Shown: positions 1 to 10,652 of the stretch, in pieces
Numbering within the stretch: position 1 is the first letter of the stretch
Layout: each line of letters opens with the position of its first letter
NCBI RefSeq assembly: GCF_005239225.2
Contig: NC_133284.1
Location: forward strand, 50,934,697-50,998,696
Length of the DNA: 64,000 nucleotides
Reading direction: 5' to 3'
Origin: Populus alba
Lineage: Eukaryota; Streptophyta; Magnoliopsida; Malpighiales; Salicaceae
The notes under the pieces: model-generated
The model's database searches: none
What the model saw: only the letters and a program-made list of their open reading frames with translations
What the model was told of the DNA's origin: nothing
Program-made: the position numbers and the translations under genes

Positions 1-14
1 TTTGGGGTGCGACA

Positions 15-3000
15 GAATGGCAACTCCACTAGGGAAGGTATTTTTTCGATTATTGGACTAAGCTTTGTGTATTTGATGTGTTTAAGTTTTTGCATTTTTA
101 TCTTTTTGTTAATATTTATTTCCATGCATTTTATAGAATTGTCTCATGCATCACCTGTATTTATTTTTAAAAGCACACACAAGCTTCTAGGTTAGGTGGG
201 GAACTAGCGATCTGCCCTAAGACTATTGGTCAGGGTTCAGATGTGTGAAACACCCAACTCATATCTGAGTGCTTGCTTGGTAATGGTGGGTATATGTGCC
301 TTAACCATTCCTTGCAACGCCCCCATACTGTCTTTACGAAGAACGTCACTGGGCAGATATGAGACCCTTTTGAGACCAGATAGAAAACTTACCCATGTTC
401 ACATAATGAATAGAACATGTCCTTAGGTTGTATGTGCTATCGTTTTTTGCATAAGGGCAAACCCTTCTTGAAGCATCTTGAACTCAAGACTTGTGGGTGA
501 CACATTGGTCGTTGCTCCGAAACTTTTCATTGTAGAGTTTGGGCAAAAATCACGATTCTTGTCCATCATACAAGAGTTACGACCATATTGTCACCTCTCG
601 AAAGGAGAGTTCATCATATAGATTACATGTTCATACATTTATCATGCATGAACCGGGTCGAAACGTAGGTCCCTTGTACAAGTTGTGCTGCACGAGATTG
701 AAGAAAAATAATGGAAGTGAACAAAGGAGTCAGATATAGGTTCAGTATCAGATTAAGGTTGAGAGCATCAAGAGTGAAGTAGCGGGACTCAGATCTGCTC
801 GAACAAGTGTTGAGCATCAAATGAAAAGAGAATGTCTGCACAGTTTTCTGTGGGAACACTGCTTGTTCACGTCCAATTGAAGTTGTACCTTTCCTTTTCA
901 GTCATGAACAACAGCAACAACGCCTTCAGTCATCAACTAATGACAACTCTGATTCCTGTCCAGTTGCGCTGTTAAGTATTCATCGCCTCCACATCATCTA
1001 ATGGAACCAAACGACTACTAACCTCCTGTTCATGGTGCATTAGTCTGCTTTGAAGTTACCCCAATTATGAGCTCAATTCCAGTTCAGCAGCACAAGATGG
1101 TCTGAAAAACCATGATTGAACACTGAACTTCAATGCGGCAGAGCTCCCTCTATAAAAATCCATTTATGGCTCTGCAAATTGGGAATGCAAGAGGGAATTT
1201 ATAAGTTGCATATGCTACAAATATTTCTCTCATCAGTTTCAGCACAAAGACATCTTAGTAGGTTGAAGAGCCAGACCTGGTCTGAAAAATACAAGCAGAC
1301 ATCAAACTTCAACGTAGCAGAGCTCTCTCGGCAGGAATCTGTTTGTGGATCCATAAGTGGGAAATCCAAGAAGAAATACAGTAGTTTCAGATCATCTATG
1401 ATTTTCCTTCAACAGTGTCAGTATTAAAATGCAAAAGTTGAGAGAAGATACTTGCCTAGACTGAAAAACATGAAGAAGACTGAAACTTCAACAGAGCAGG
1501 ACTTCCTCTATAGGTGTTTGTTTGCTGCACTGTTAGTGAGAAATCGAAGAGGGGACAAAGGAGTTTTAGATTCATCAGGTGCTATTCCAATAGAGATAAT
1601 GTGTGATTCCACACGTCGGTAGTGGCGATACTACAAGTTTCTGGGCGCTGCCAAGATTACCAAGCTGTTAGAAAGTTTTCTAACAATCCTCAACCAACCA
1701 TAGCAACATTGGAAGATTGAAATAATGTTGTGAGGATTTGCCGAAGAATTGAACAAGTTATGAAGAGAAGAAAGATTGAAGGATCTGCCATGGATTCTAG
1801 AACAATGATGAGAGGTGAATCAGGAGATGACTTTGACGGTGTGAGCCCTTAATTATGTGGTATAGCCAGGTCTCACGGTAGCATCAATTGCTCAAATATC
1901 TTTGCCAAGATGGGACATTCCTCTGCCATTTAAGTTTGTCGACCAGCATCTGCCAGATTCCAGAATTTTGTTTGACTCCGACAAATCCTATGCAACCACC
2001 ATTTTCTGGGTGGTTTAATCCAGACAAGAGATGTGATGTCATGATAGGGTCCTCAACCATTTCAATTGAGCAATTTCAAGAATTGCAAGAATTGAGTTTG
2101 AAAGTTGGTGAGCAAGAGACAAGTGGAGTCGTTGAAGAAGGGTGTCACTAGCTATATTGTTCCCCGAACATCTTCAGAATGACATGTTGATTGAAAGTGC
2201 TTGACAAAACGCAAATATTGCCAGAAAAGCTGATTCAAGAATGGTGATGAACAGTCAATCATATTGTTATGGAATTCTGCATTTTGTTTTGGGATCACAT
2301 CTCATCCTTCAACGAAATATGCCTTGTTTTTGTCTCTTTGTTGTTTTGAAATCAACAGATGTTTAGCATTTTATCCTGACAAAATATTTTGATCAAACTC
2401 CAACATGCGATGAAGGTTAATCAATCCGGAAGATTAAAAGTGTTTTGATTACAGAAATGACTCTATGCTTGAAAATGACATGAGTTGACCAAACAATTTT
2501 GAACTCATACCTTTTGAAACTGAACCACACATCATATAGCTAAGTTTTAGCAGTATGCATAATGACATGTAGTGGATTCAATAGTAGTGGACTCGTGAAT
2601 CATGATTCTTGCAAGTACAAATCATTACACTAGATGAGGTCAAAATTTATCGGTTCTAACCGACCTTGCTTGAAATGAGAAAAGGTCATCTTTGATATCT
2701 CTTCACTTTCTAAAAATTATATCCCTTGTAGTCCCATTTTAAGCTTGGTGAGATATTTTCTTTCAAAAAGAAACCTTGACTAGGATCACACTCCACACTG
2801 GGGGCAAATGAGAAATATTTTGGAGACACTGATAAAATCAATGGATCAAAGAAAAGCTTAGAACAAAAGTCCAATGTTTGAGAAAGGGCTAGCAGAAGAA
2901 AATCCATAGATTGAGGGTCATCCAAGAAAAACTTTGAGGAAGGCTATGCAAAAAAAAAAAAAACAAAAAAAATGGAAAGGAAAGAAAATGCCTATCAATT

Positions 3001-5150
3001 CTAAGAGAGGCAAGACAGTTTTCAATTGAGAAAAGACAGCAAATGCCAAAGGTCAACACTAGAAAAATCGATGCTTCATATCTTTTGGTGTGTCTTGGAT
3101 AGAGCCTCTAATGTCTTCAAAAAATAATTAGATTAGTTTATTCATCAAAGAAAAGTTGGATTTGGATTATGACCTATGTTAAAAGAATTCTATTTGAAGA
3201 TTAACAAGGTTATATGTCACTCTCTCTACAATGACAACAAGAGAAAGAGAATCGATGAATAGTTAATGTTGGTCCTAGGTCGTTGAAACCCTCAAACACC
3301 TTTTGAGCCTATGGAATTCCTTTCTTTCATAGCCATGAACCATAGCCTGCATTACGTGCTTTTAAAAGCCCTTTTTAATCAAGCAAGCAATTTGAACCGA
3401 TAAATGGCGCTCTCAAAACTTGAAGAGTTTTTCTATAAGAGTCGTGGCTTCATTGAATTAAGCTACTGGTTATTATGCATGCTGATAAAATAAATACTGA
3501 AAAAAGAAACAACCTTTCTTTATCAAGCCTGAGCATTTAGTCATTTGAAATTCACAAAAATATCACCTCACCACAAACCATCAAAAGATATACCTAAAAT
3601 CAGAGTTTAAAGTGGACACAAAGAACCATGAAAAAGTCATTTTAAATCTTACAACGGGTCATTTCTGTTTTCAAAATACAAGACAATCAAAGGACTGCAG
3701 TGAATAGTGTGTTGGGTCTTTGACTAAAGGAGCTCGAATTTCAAAAATAACTTTTCAAAAACTGATATCTCTCTGATTTCATTTCAACAATTATACTTGA
3801 ATAGACATGATCGTTGAAATGTTGAGATTTGATTCCAGAACAAGAAAGATTTTCGAACAAGAACATCAATTGAGTTTGCAAAATTCTTGACAAAAATGAC
3901 ATCAACATTTCTCGACACTCCTTGAAACGTTGACCACCTGGGGGCAATACAGTGGACCTTAAGAAGGAAAGCAAACAGTATCCAGATCAGCTGGGGGCAA
4001 AGAAAGAATCCGATGATGAGTCGTCAAAGTTCATCAAAGTTATGTTTAGCATCTGACAATGACAAAGAAAAAAACCTTCTTGAGTATAAACCGATGAATG
4101 AACCTTCAGATCATACTGGGGCCAATGTTGTTCAAAGACAATCCATGATCCAGTGCACTTCAGCAGCAATTGATGAGCAACGCTGCACTAGAAATATATT
4201 TTCATATCTTCATCTTAGGTTACTTTGTAAAACAGGGATATGACTCCGGACAGATGTTATCGGGTATTTTCACGATCTGATTTGACAAGCTAAGAGGAAT
4301 CCATAGAGAAATACATCGCGCTTACAATTATGAGTTGTTTACTGCAAAGCATGAGATACATGTCTGGATGACTTGGCAGTTCCATGAAGGCTGGTGACCA
4401 TACATACTTGAATGGTGTTTATGGTGTTTCAACCGAAGGCAAGTTCATGACTGATTAACAATCTTGATGGGGTGTTGACATGATGCACACAATCAATCAA
4501 AGGATAATCCTCAGAAGAATCTAAGAGAGAAAATCCTTCATAATAAATCAAGCAGCACCACACTTGGGGGCAGGGTCAAGCTTGATGAACGATGCGAGCA
4601 GTAATTGTCAAAAACAACCCGGGATGGGCACTGAATTTACAGTTGAGTGGATGGCTAACACATGAATGAGCCAATACATCGGAAGAACAAAGAAAGCTTT
4701 GGGATACAAATAAGGGCACCCTATGACGATGGAGCATCAAAGAGGGGGGACCTATTATTTCAAATCAGGTAAGGATGCATGCATATCATCTAACCTAAAA
4801 AAAAAAAACAAAAAAAAAACCATTTGCACATATTTTTGAATTGTTACAGGAAAATCCTTGATGAGGTCCAGCAAGATGGTGGAAAGAGAAAGAAGCATTT
4901 GTGGTGATGATAATAAAGAATCGGTTTTGATCATGGAATAAAAGGACGATGAGATAAACCTTACCATTAGGAAAATCCCAAAGAAATGGAAAGATCAACC
5001 TAGCAATCGGGAAGCCTCGAGTTTTCAACCCTTGCAGTCAGGAAACACCGAGTTTGTAAAACCTATGATCGAGAATTATCAGGAAGCACCAAGTTTTCCA
5101 GCCTTTCTTCTGTCATCTCCTCAAGACTTCGCCAGGTAAGTCCTATTTTT
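15..5150 (+). other. Non-coding internal domain of element A
   Basis: About 5 kb without a credible gene. Only short open frames of up to about 100 codons occur, on both strands and without recognisable domains. Several GGGGGCA or TGCCCCC boxes are dispersed here, and the same landmarks recur in reverse order in element B (44.4-47.4 kb). The conservation is therefore of the DNA or RNA of the element, not of a protein. Confidence 0.7.
18..34 (+). other. Putative primer-binding site of element A
   Basis: Three bases after the LTR end the sequence reads TGGCAACTCCACTAGGG. It starts with TGG, as expected for pairing with the CCA end of a tRNA, and lies where reverse transcription of an LTR element is primed. 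I cannot identify the tRNA without a search. A related TGGCGACTCC motif occurs inside the LTR at 7984-7993. Confidence 0.6.
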
Positions 5151-5169
5151 CACACGTGTCATATCACAT

Positions 5170-5835
5170 TTTTTTCCATCTGGGTAGGTCGCCCATCCCA
5201 ACGAGACCACTTTTTCATATTTTTTCCATCTGGGTAGGTCACCTATTACAATGAGATCACACTTCATATTTTTTCCATTTCCGGGTAGGTCACCCATGAC
5301 AATGAGACCGCACTTCATCATATTTTTTTCCATCTGGGTAGGTCGCCCATCCCAACGAGACCACTTTTTCATATTTTTTCCATCTGGGTAGGTCACCCAT
5401 TACAATGAGATCACACGTCATATTTTTTCCATTTCCGGGTAGGTCACCCATGACAATGAGACCGCACTTCATCATATTTTTTCCATCTGGGTAGGTCACC
5501 CATTGCAATGAGACCGTCGTTTTTCTGGGGTTCGTCACCCATACAATGAGACCATCATTTTTTTTGGGGTTCATCACCCATACAATGAGACCATCGTTTT
5601 TCTGGGGTTCGTCACCCATACAATGAGACCATCATTTTTCTAGGGTTCGTCACCCATACAATGAGACCATCATTTTTCTGGGTTCGTCACCCATACAATG
5701 AGACCATCATCTTTCTGGGGTTCGTCACCCATACAATGAGACCATCATTTTTTTTCTTGGGTTCGTCACCCATACAATGAGACCATCATTTTTTTCTTGG
5801 GTTTGTCACCCATACAATGAGATCATTTTTCACAC
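5170..5835 (+). repeat. Tandem array of hairpin-capable units (element A)
   Basis: About fourteen head-to-tail units of roughly 40-60 bases sit near the 3' end of the internal domain. Each contains CAATGAGACC or CAACGAGACC and a core TGGGT-AGGTC-ACCCA, or in later units GGGT-TCGTC-ACCC, so two short complementary arms flank a five-base loop. The units fall into two subtypes, the first with a TCTGGGTAGG start and the second with TTCTGGGGTTCG. The open frames across the array are by-products of the period. The reverse complement of this array, further expanded, is in element B. Confidence 0.85.
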
Positions 5836-5837
5836 AA

Positions 5838-6200
5838 TTCTTTTGTTTTGGTTAAATGAGGTCGCCAGATGGGATCTCGGGTAGCTTTGGTTAAAGGGAA
5901 TCGCCAGATGGGATTTCAGGTTAACCGAGTTACGCATATTTCGTTCCAATTGAATGAGGTCGCCAGATGGGATCTCATGTAGCTTTGGTTAAAGGGAATC
6001 GCCAGATGGGATTTCAGGTTAACCGAGTTACACAATATTTTCGTTCCAGTTGAATGAGGTCGCCAGATGGGATCTCAGGTAAACCCAATGTGTGGGCAGG
6101 TTGCCCGTGAAAATAGACTATTGGGAGAGTGTGGGTCAGTCGCCCGTGAAAATAGACTAGAGTGAGTATGTGTAGGCAGGTTGCCCAAGATAATGAAATC
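5838..6200 (+). repeat. Second short array next to the 3' LTR of element A
   Basis: The phrase GAGGTCGCCAGATGGGATCTC appears three times at about 100-base spacing, alternating with an AATCGCCAGATGGGATTTC variant and TTAACCGAGTTAC. It is followed by three units with GGGC-AGGTT-GCCC, GGGT-CAGTC-GCCC and GGC-AGGTT-GCC cores. The last group keeps the arm-loop-arm layout of the preceding array with altered arms. Confidence 0.75.
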
Positions 6201-6270
6201 ATTTTCCTTTTGTTTTCTTTACAAAGCTTACTATGCAAAATTTTGAGGATTTTCGCTTCGTAAGCATTGT

Positions 6271-6284
6271 AAAGAGGGGGCATC
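6271..6284 (+). other. Polypurine tract of element A
   Basis: AAAGAGGGGG followed by CATC lies directly before the TGTTGCTACCC start of the 3' LTR. This is the position and composition expected for the plus-strand primer in LTR retroelement replication. Confidence 0.75.
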
Positions 6285-6618
6285 TGTTGCTACCCAATTT
6301 TTGACCCATGTTTTTGATATATTTTCAAAAAATCCAAAAATAGAGAAAAACAATGAAAATCAAAAAAATATGTTTTTTTTTAATATATTTTCGTCCTTTT
6401 AGCATTTTCAACGTCGTCTAAAAAAAGAATTTAAATTGTTAAAATATTTTCAAACGCGTTCGACTTTTCACGCGTCATTTTTAAAATCATTGATTTTCCG
6501 CATTTGAGTCGAAGTTGATATTGCTCGTTTTCAAAAAATACAAAAAAATAAGAAAAATCAAAATTTACAAAAAAAAGAGTTGAGGGACCAAGTTGAAAAA
6601 CCTAGCAAAAGTTTTGCC

Positions 6619-6626
6619 TATAAATA
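6619..6626 (+). promoter_or_regulatory. LTR TATA box (element A)
   Basis: TATAAATA in the context GCCTATAAATACTGG. The same context is at 61628-61635 in LTR C, and a degraded form is in B near 48736-48750 (minus strand). It is the likely core promoter for retroelement transcription. Confidence 0.7.
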
Positions 6627-7422
6627 CTGGTTTCCAACACTTGCAAAGGGGGGGTTAATTTTGGAAACACCAGAAAAATACAAAAAAAGAAAAAACCCTA
6701 AACCTATCTTCTCCCCCCATTTTTTCTCAAGGCAGCAGCCCCCACCCTTGACATTTTTTTTTTCGAAACCAGCCAAACAACCCCTTCCCCCCCGAAACCG
6801 CCGCTCATTTTCCTCCTTCTTACAGATCAGCCGCCGCCTCCTCCAGCTTGGAATTTTTTTCTCTGCACCGTAGCCCTACCTTCTTCTCCCTCAGTCCCGC
6901 AGCCTTTGGTTGGGACTTTCCCGGGCATCTCATTTTCTCTTCCAGCCTCCACCCTCACTTCAACCTTAAGCACCGAAACCTTCCCCCACACCATTTCCGA
7001 TCTGCCCCTTTTCCCCCGTCGGCGGCCCGTTCATCCTTTCAGCCCACAGACCAGCGGCTAGGCCAGCATCACCGAACACCCCCATCTCCACCGATCAGAG
7101 AACGGGCAGAGCCGTTCTCCATTTTCGCAGACCCACGGTCTCTTTCTTCGGCCAACCAGCACCAGACCCTCTCCATCTCGGCGGCGCTCCTCTAAGCCAT
7201 CCACAGCACCGCCACCGAACACTCCTCAACCGGATCTGCAACCAGCGAAGGAAGAGAAACAGATCTGCAAAACAAGAAAAACAGATCTAAAAAATCAATT
7301 AAAACCGACTGCTTGTGGTGCGTTTTTGTTCTTGTTGCAGGCGACGGCCACCCTCACCGCCGATGGACGAAGACAAAGGAGAAGAAGGTGCTCCCGATCC
7401 ACTGGTTTCCAGCCTTGTCGGT

Positions 7423-7442
7423 GGCGCGTGAACCCACGCGCC
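7423..7442 (+). other. Perfect inverted repeat in LTR A
   Basis: GGCGCGTG, a short AACC spacer, then CACGCGCC: eight complementary bases on each side. An 11-base-arm version is at 42016-42041 in element B, and a degraded one is in LTR C near 62513-62534. Confidence 0.8.
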
Positions 7443-8076
7443 GCCACTGATTTCTGCCCCAGCAACCTTCCCGCCACTGTTCCCGAGCACTGTTCCTGAG
7501 GATTCCAGAAAATTTAGGATGTTTTAGGGTCTAGTTTGTAATTTTAAATGGTTTGATGTAATTTTTTTATTTATTATTGAATTTTTATTTGTATTTTATA
7601 AATATGGATGTAAAAGGAAAAGAAAAGAAAAAAGAAAAGAAACAAAAATAGTGGAAGTGTATGTGTGTGAGTTTGTATTTTGTTTTATTTATTTGTATAT
7701 ATTTTTAAATGATAAAATTGCAAATATATTAAAGAAGAATTTAATTTTTTGATCGGATCACGGTTAAGAATTATTAACTTATATATAAGTGATATTTCTA
7801 ATTTCCGATGAAAAGACAATTATTAAAACTTCTTTAACACGTCAAAGCCACGAAGTAGCTTACCTCAGGTAGGGTGCGTTAGGGGTGCTAATACCTTCCC
7901 TAACCACAACTAGTCCCTTACCCGCGAATCTCTGACGAGATCAGTACATCTGGTTTCCTAGTAGCCCGAAATCAATTACTAGGTGGCGACTCCAACGAAC
8001 CAAATTCAAGCATACAACAACGAGACGAAAAATCACCAGTTGATGCCGCGCGCTAATTTATTTTTGGGGTGCGACA

Positions 8077-9798
8077 AGAAGCATATGCTGTATAGGAAAT
8101 TGCCACTTTTATGGGTAAGAATAAGAAGCATACTATAAGCTAAATTTAAGTTATATTGTGTATTACTTTTATAATTTGATTTTAAGTTATTTTTCAATTT
8201 ATGAGTATTACTTTTTCAATTTGATTCAAAAAATTCCCTTTATTTTCTAACTCAATTTTCTCAATTTAGAATAGGCCAACAGTTGACAACATACTTGTGT
8301 AAAAATTAATTAGGACTGGTCTTGTTTACTGAGTTCATTTTTTTTAAGTCATTTGTAGCACAAATTTGCTAATGGGATTGTCGCCATTTAATCAGCTCAT
8401 GTGTTGTGTAGGCCTGTGAATGTTTCTTTTTTAAACTTTTATTCTATGTTGTGATAATCAAATGGTTTTTTAAAAATTCACAAATCAAATTAAAATATTA
8501 GACCGTGTTTAATTAGTATTTTAAGTTAGAATAAACAAAACACATAAAAGACAAAAATTTATTTGTTGAAGAAAATGAAGATAGTTACATAAAATAAATT
8601 GTTTTTGAAATAATTTTTTTTATGAATTTTTATATTCTTAAAACAAAAAATATATGAAAACATGTCTTCTCCATTTTCACTATCTTTATCCTTTTATATT
8701 CTAAAATAATAGCTAAATACTATCATCAAGTTTAACAGTCTCCCCCTCTACATAGGGAATGGGGCTTGAACCTATACTATTGGAGTATTGGATGGAGGAG
8801 AAATACATTCCTCATTTTTTCTATCAAGATAGACATATCTTGACAAAAAAATTGAAGTAGAATTTCTTTTATCGGGTTTCATGAAATACTCCACTCACAA
8901 ATATTTTTACAGGAAGAAAGTTAGATAAATATCTTTTAGATATAAGTCAAATAAATCTAATTCTAAAATTAATTTGGAGTAATGAATGTTGGTGGAGGTT
9001 TTTTTGGTTTTGTTATTTGCAGCCCAAATTACCTAATGAACCATTTTATAAGCGCATTTAACATGTAGGGGTGTGGGTGCTTGTTTTTACTCAACTTTTA
9101 TCTTATTTTATGATGTAATAATCAAATACTTTAAAACAAATTAGGAATCAAATGAAAAAATAGTTTTGTTGGTTATATTTGGTTAGTGTTCAAGGGACGA
9201 GAGATACAAATATATTTGTTTAAAAAATAAAAATAAAAATAAATATATATTTGTGATAATTCAGGAATAAATTTTAGTTAAATTATATTTGATTAAAAAA
9301 ATAAATATACAAATTAATTTAAGTTTTTTTTTGATGTTTTACTCAAGAAAAAATTATATCATAAGCTAAAATTTAATTGTTTTTATTAAAATAAAATTTT
9401 GACTCAATTTTATAACAAATCTTGATTTAAGTCAAAATTTAAATTATCTTTGGTACGAGTTTTTACTAGAATTAACTTTTGATTTAAATCAAAGCTTATT
9501 ACAAAGTCAAGTCAAAATTTTGATTAAAAAAAAGTTACATTTTTATCAAACATGTTTCTAAATTAAAGGCTATTTTAACTCTTTTTTGTCACAAATACTT
9601 ATCTATGAAAAAATAACTTTTGAAATATAATTGAAAGTCAAAACTCATAATTGAAAAAATATGCCAAACATATTCTTATTTCTTGCAAATATATACTTAT
9701 GAATTTTTTTAATTAAAAAACAACTTAAATTAATTTGTAAATGTCATACCAAATAGAACCTTAGTTTATGAATTTGCAACAACTAAATATCTCATAGT
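8077..9798. other. AT-rich spacer made of locally duplicated DNA
   Basis: No gene seen. About 8270-8600 is similar to 58870-59170, and about 8815-9600 is similar to 49640-50870 and to the interrupted copy at 51863-55990 (shared landmarks: AGATAGACATAT, ATACTCCACTCACAAATATT, GATTTAAGTCAAAATTTAAATTAT). It is part of the low-copy repeat landscape of this cluster. Confidence 0.6.
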
Positions 9799-9806
9799 AT
9801 TTAAAC

Positions 9807-10644
9807 CATAGTTATTAAACCCGGCCCGAGGGTTGACCCGGCCAAGGAACCGGGTCCCGAGTTTTATGGGTTAACCCGGTTCAACTTGGGTCAACCCGGA
9901 AAGTTTTTTAAAAATAAAATATTTCATATGAAAGAAATCCATGCAAATATAAGTTATACATATTGTAAACAATGAAATTTAAAAGAATATTTTTTAAAAA
10001 AATTATCCCATATTGAAAAGATACTATATTATCCTTTTAAGTTGAAGTATTTAAACCAAAATTTTTTTTATCACATATTGAAAAAACATGATTTTTTTCT
10101 TGGGAACATAAAGTATATATACTAATGGGTTTCAAATTCCACATTGAAAAAACATAACTTTTTTTCATGAAAACATAGAGTATATATATGAAAGAGCTTT
10201 CAAATCCTTTTAAGTTGAAGTATTTAAACTAAAAGGTTTTTTATCCCACATTGAAAAAACATGATTTTTTTTCTTAGGAACATAGAGTATATATACTAAT
10301 GGGTTTCAAATCCCACATTGAAAAAACATAATTTTTTTCATGGGAACATATATACAAAAGGGTTTCAAATCCCAAATTGAAAAGATACTATGTTATCCTT
10401 TTAAGTTGAAGTATTTAAACCAAAATGTTTTTTTATCCCATATTGAAAAAACATTTTTTTCTTGGAACATAGAGTATATATACTAACGGGTTTTAAATCT
10501 CACATTTAAAAAAGAAAAAAAAACGGGTTTTGTCCGGGTCGTCCAGGTTTGGCCGGGCTGTTGCCTCATCCAATTTTTTATTTAACCTGGCCCGGTCCAG
10601 CCACCGGGTCGACCCACTGGGCTAGGCCGGTTTTAATAACAATG
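9807..10644. mobile_element. Non-autonomous hAT-like element 1 (CCCGG-ended)
   Basis: The ends CATAGTTATTAAACCCGG and CCGGTTTTAATAACAATG are imperfect inverted repeats. They are flanked by 8-base direct repeats ATTTAAAC (9799-9806) and ATTTGAAC (10645-10652), which differ at one base. An 8-bp duplication fits hAT transposition. The 838-base body codes for nothing: it has CCGGG-rich subterminal blocks around AT-rich internal repeats of about 65 bases (TATATACTAATGGGTTTC and ACATTGAAAAAACAT phrases). The larger element at 55991-57311 is the same family in opposite orientation. Confidence 0.8.
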
Positions 10645-10652
10645 ATTTGAAC

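Larger units (their letters stand above)
1..8076 (+). mobile_element. Non-coding LTR retroelement A (5' LTR mostly outside window)
   Basis: The window opens on the last 14 bases of an LTR ending in GGGGTGCGACA, and the same ending recurs at 8076, closing a complete 3' LTR that begins TGTTGCTACCC at 6285. The internal domain (15-6284) is about 6.3 kb. Scanning it I find no gag, protease, reverse transcriptase, RNase H or integrase motif, and no long open frame, so it looks like a large non-autonomous derivative (LARD-type) that would need proteins from another element. It is related to element B at 41453-49084: both have the same order of short shared motifs, for example GGGGGCA boxes, and the same arrays near the 3' end. 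The Ty3/gypsy-type assignment is only a guess from LTR and primer-site style. The target-site duplication cannot be tested because the left end lies outside the window. Confidence 0.85.
6285..8076 (+). repeat. 3' LTR of element A
   Basis: A 1,792-base LTR bounded by TG...CA (TGTTGCTACCC to GGGGTGCGACA). It has an AT-rich U3 with a run similar to that in elements B and C, a TATA box at 6619-6626, a C-rich transcribed segment (6690-7250), a conserved TTGTTGCAG tract near 7332-7340, a perfect inverted repeat at 7423-7442, and a distal AT-rich stretch ending in a motif block shared with C (TAGGGGTGCTAATACC and neighbours, 7885-8000). Open frames in the C-rich part have no recognisable domain. Confidence 0.85.

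Noticed and set aside
5121..5619. Open frames over the array encoding repeated MGDLP/VTNP peptides
   Set aside because: Frames stay open only because unit length and composition lack stops. The same array is open on different frames elsewhere and shows no conserved protein.
5170..5835. CRISPR-like regular repeats
   Set aside because: Units are contiguous degenerate tandem repeats without unique spacers, inside a plant LTR element, with no cas genes. It is a retroelement array.
6580..7195. Two Pro/Ser-rich open frames in LTR A
   Set aside because: C-rich LTR leader. No domain, and equivalents in B and C are not conserved as protein.
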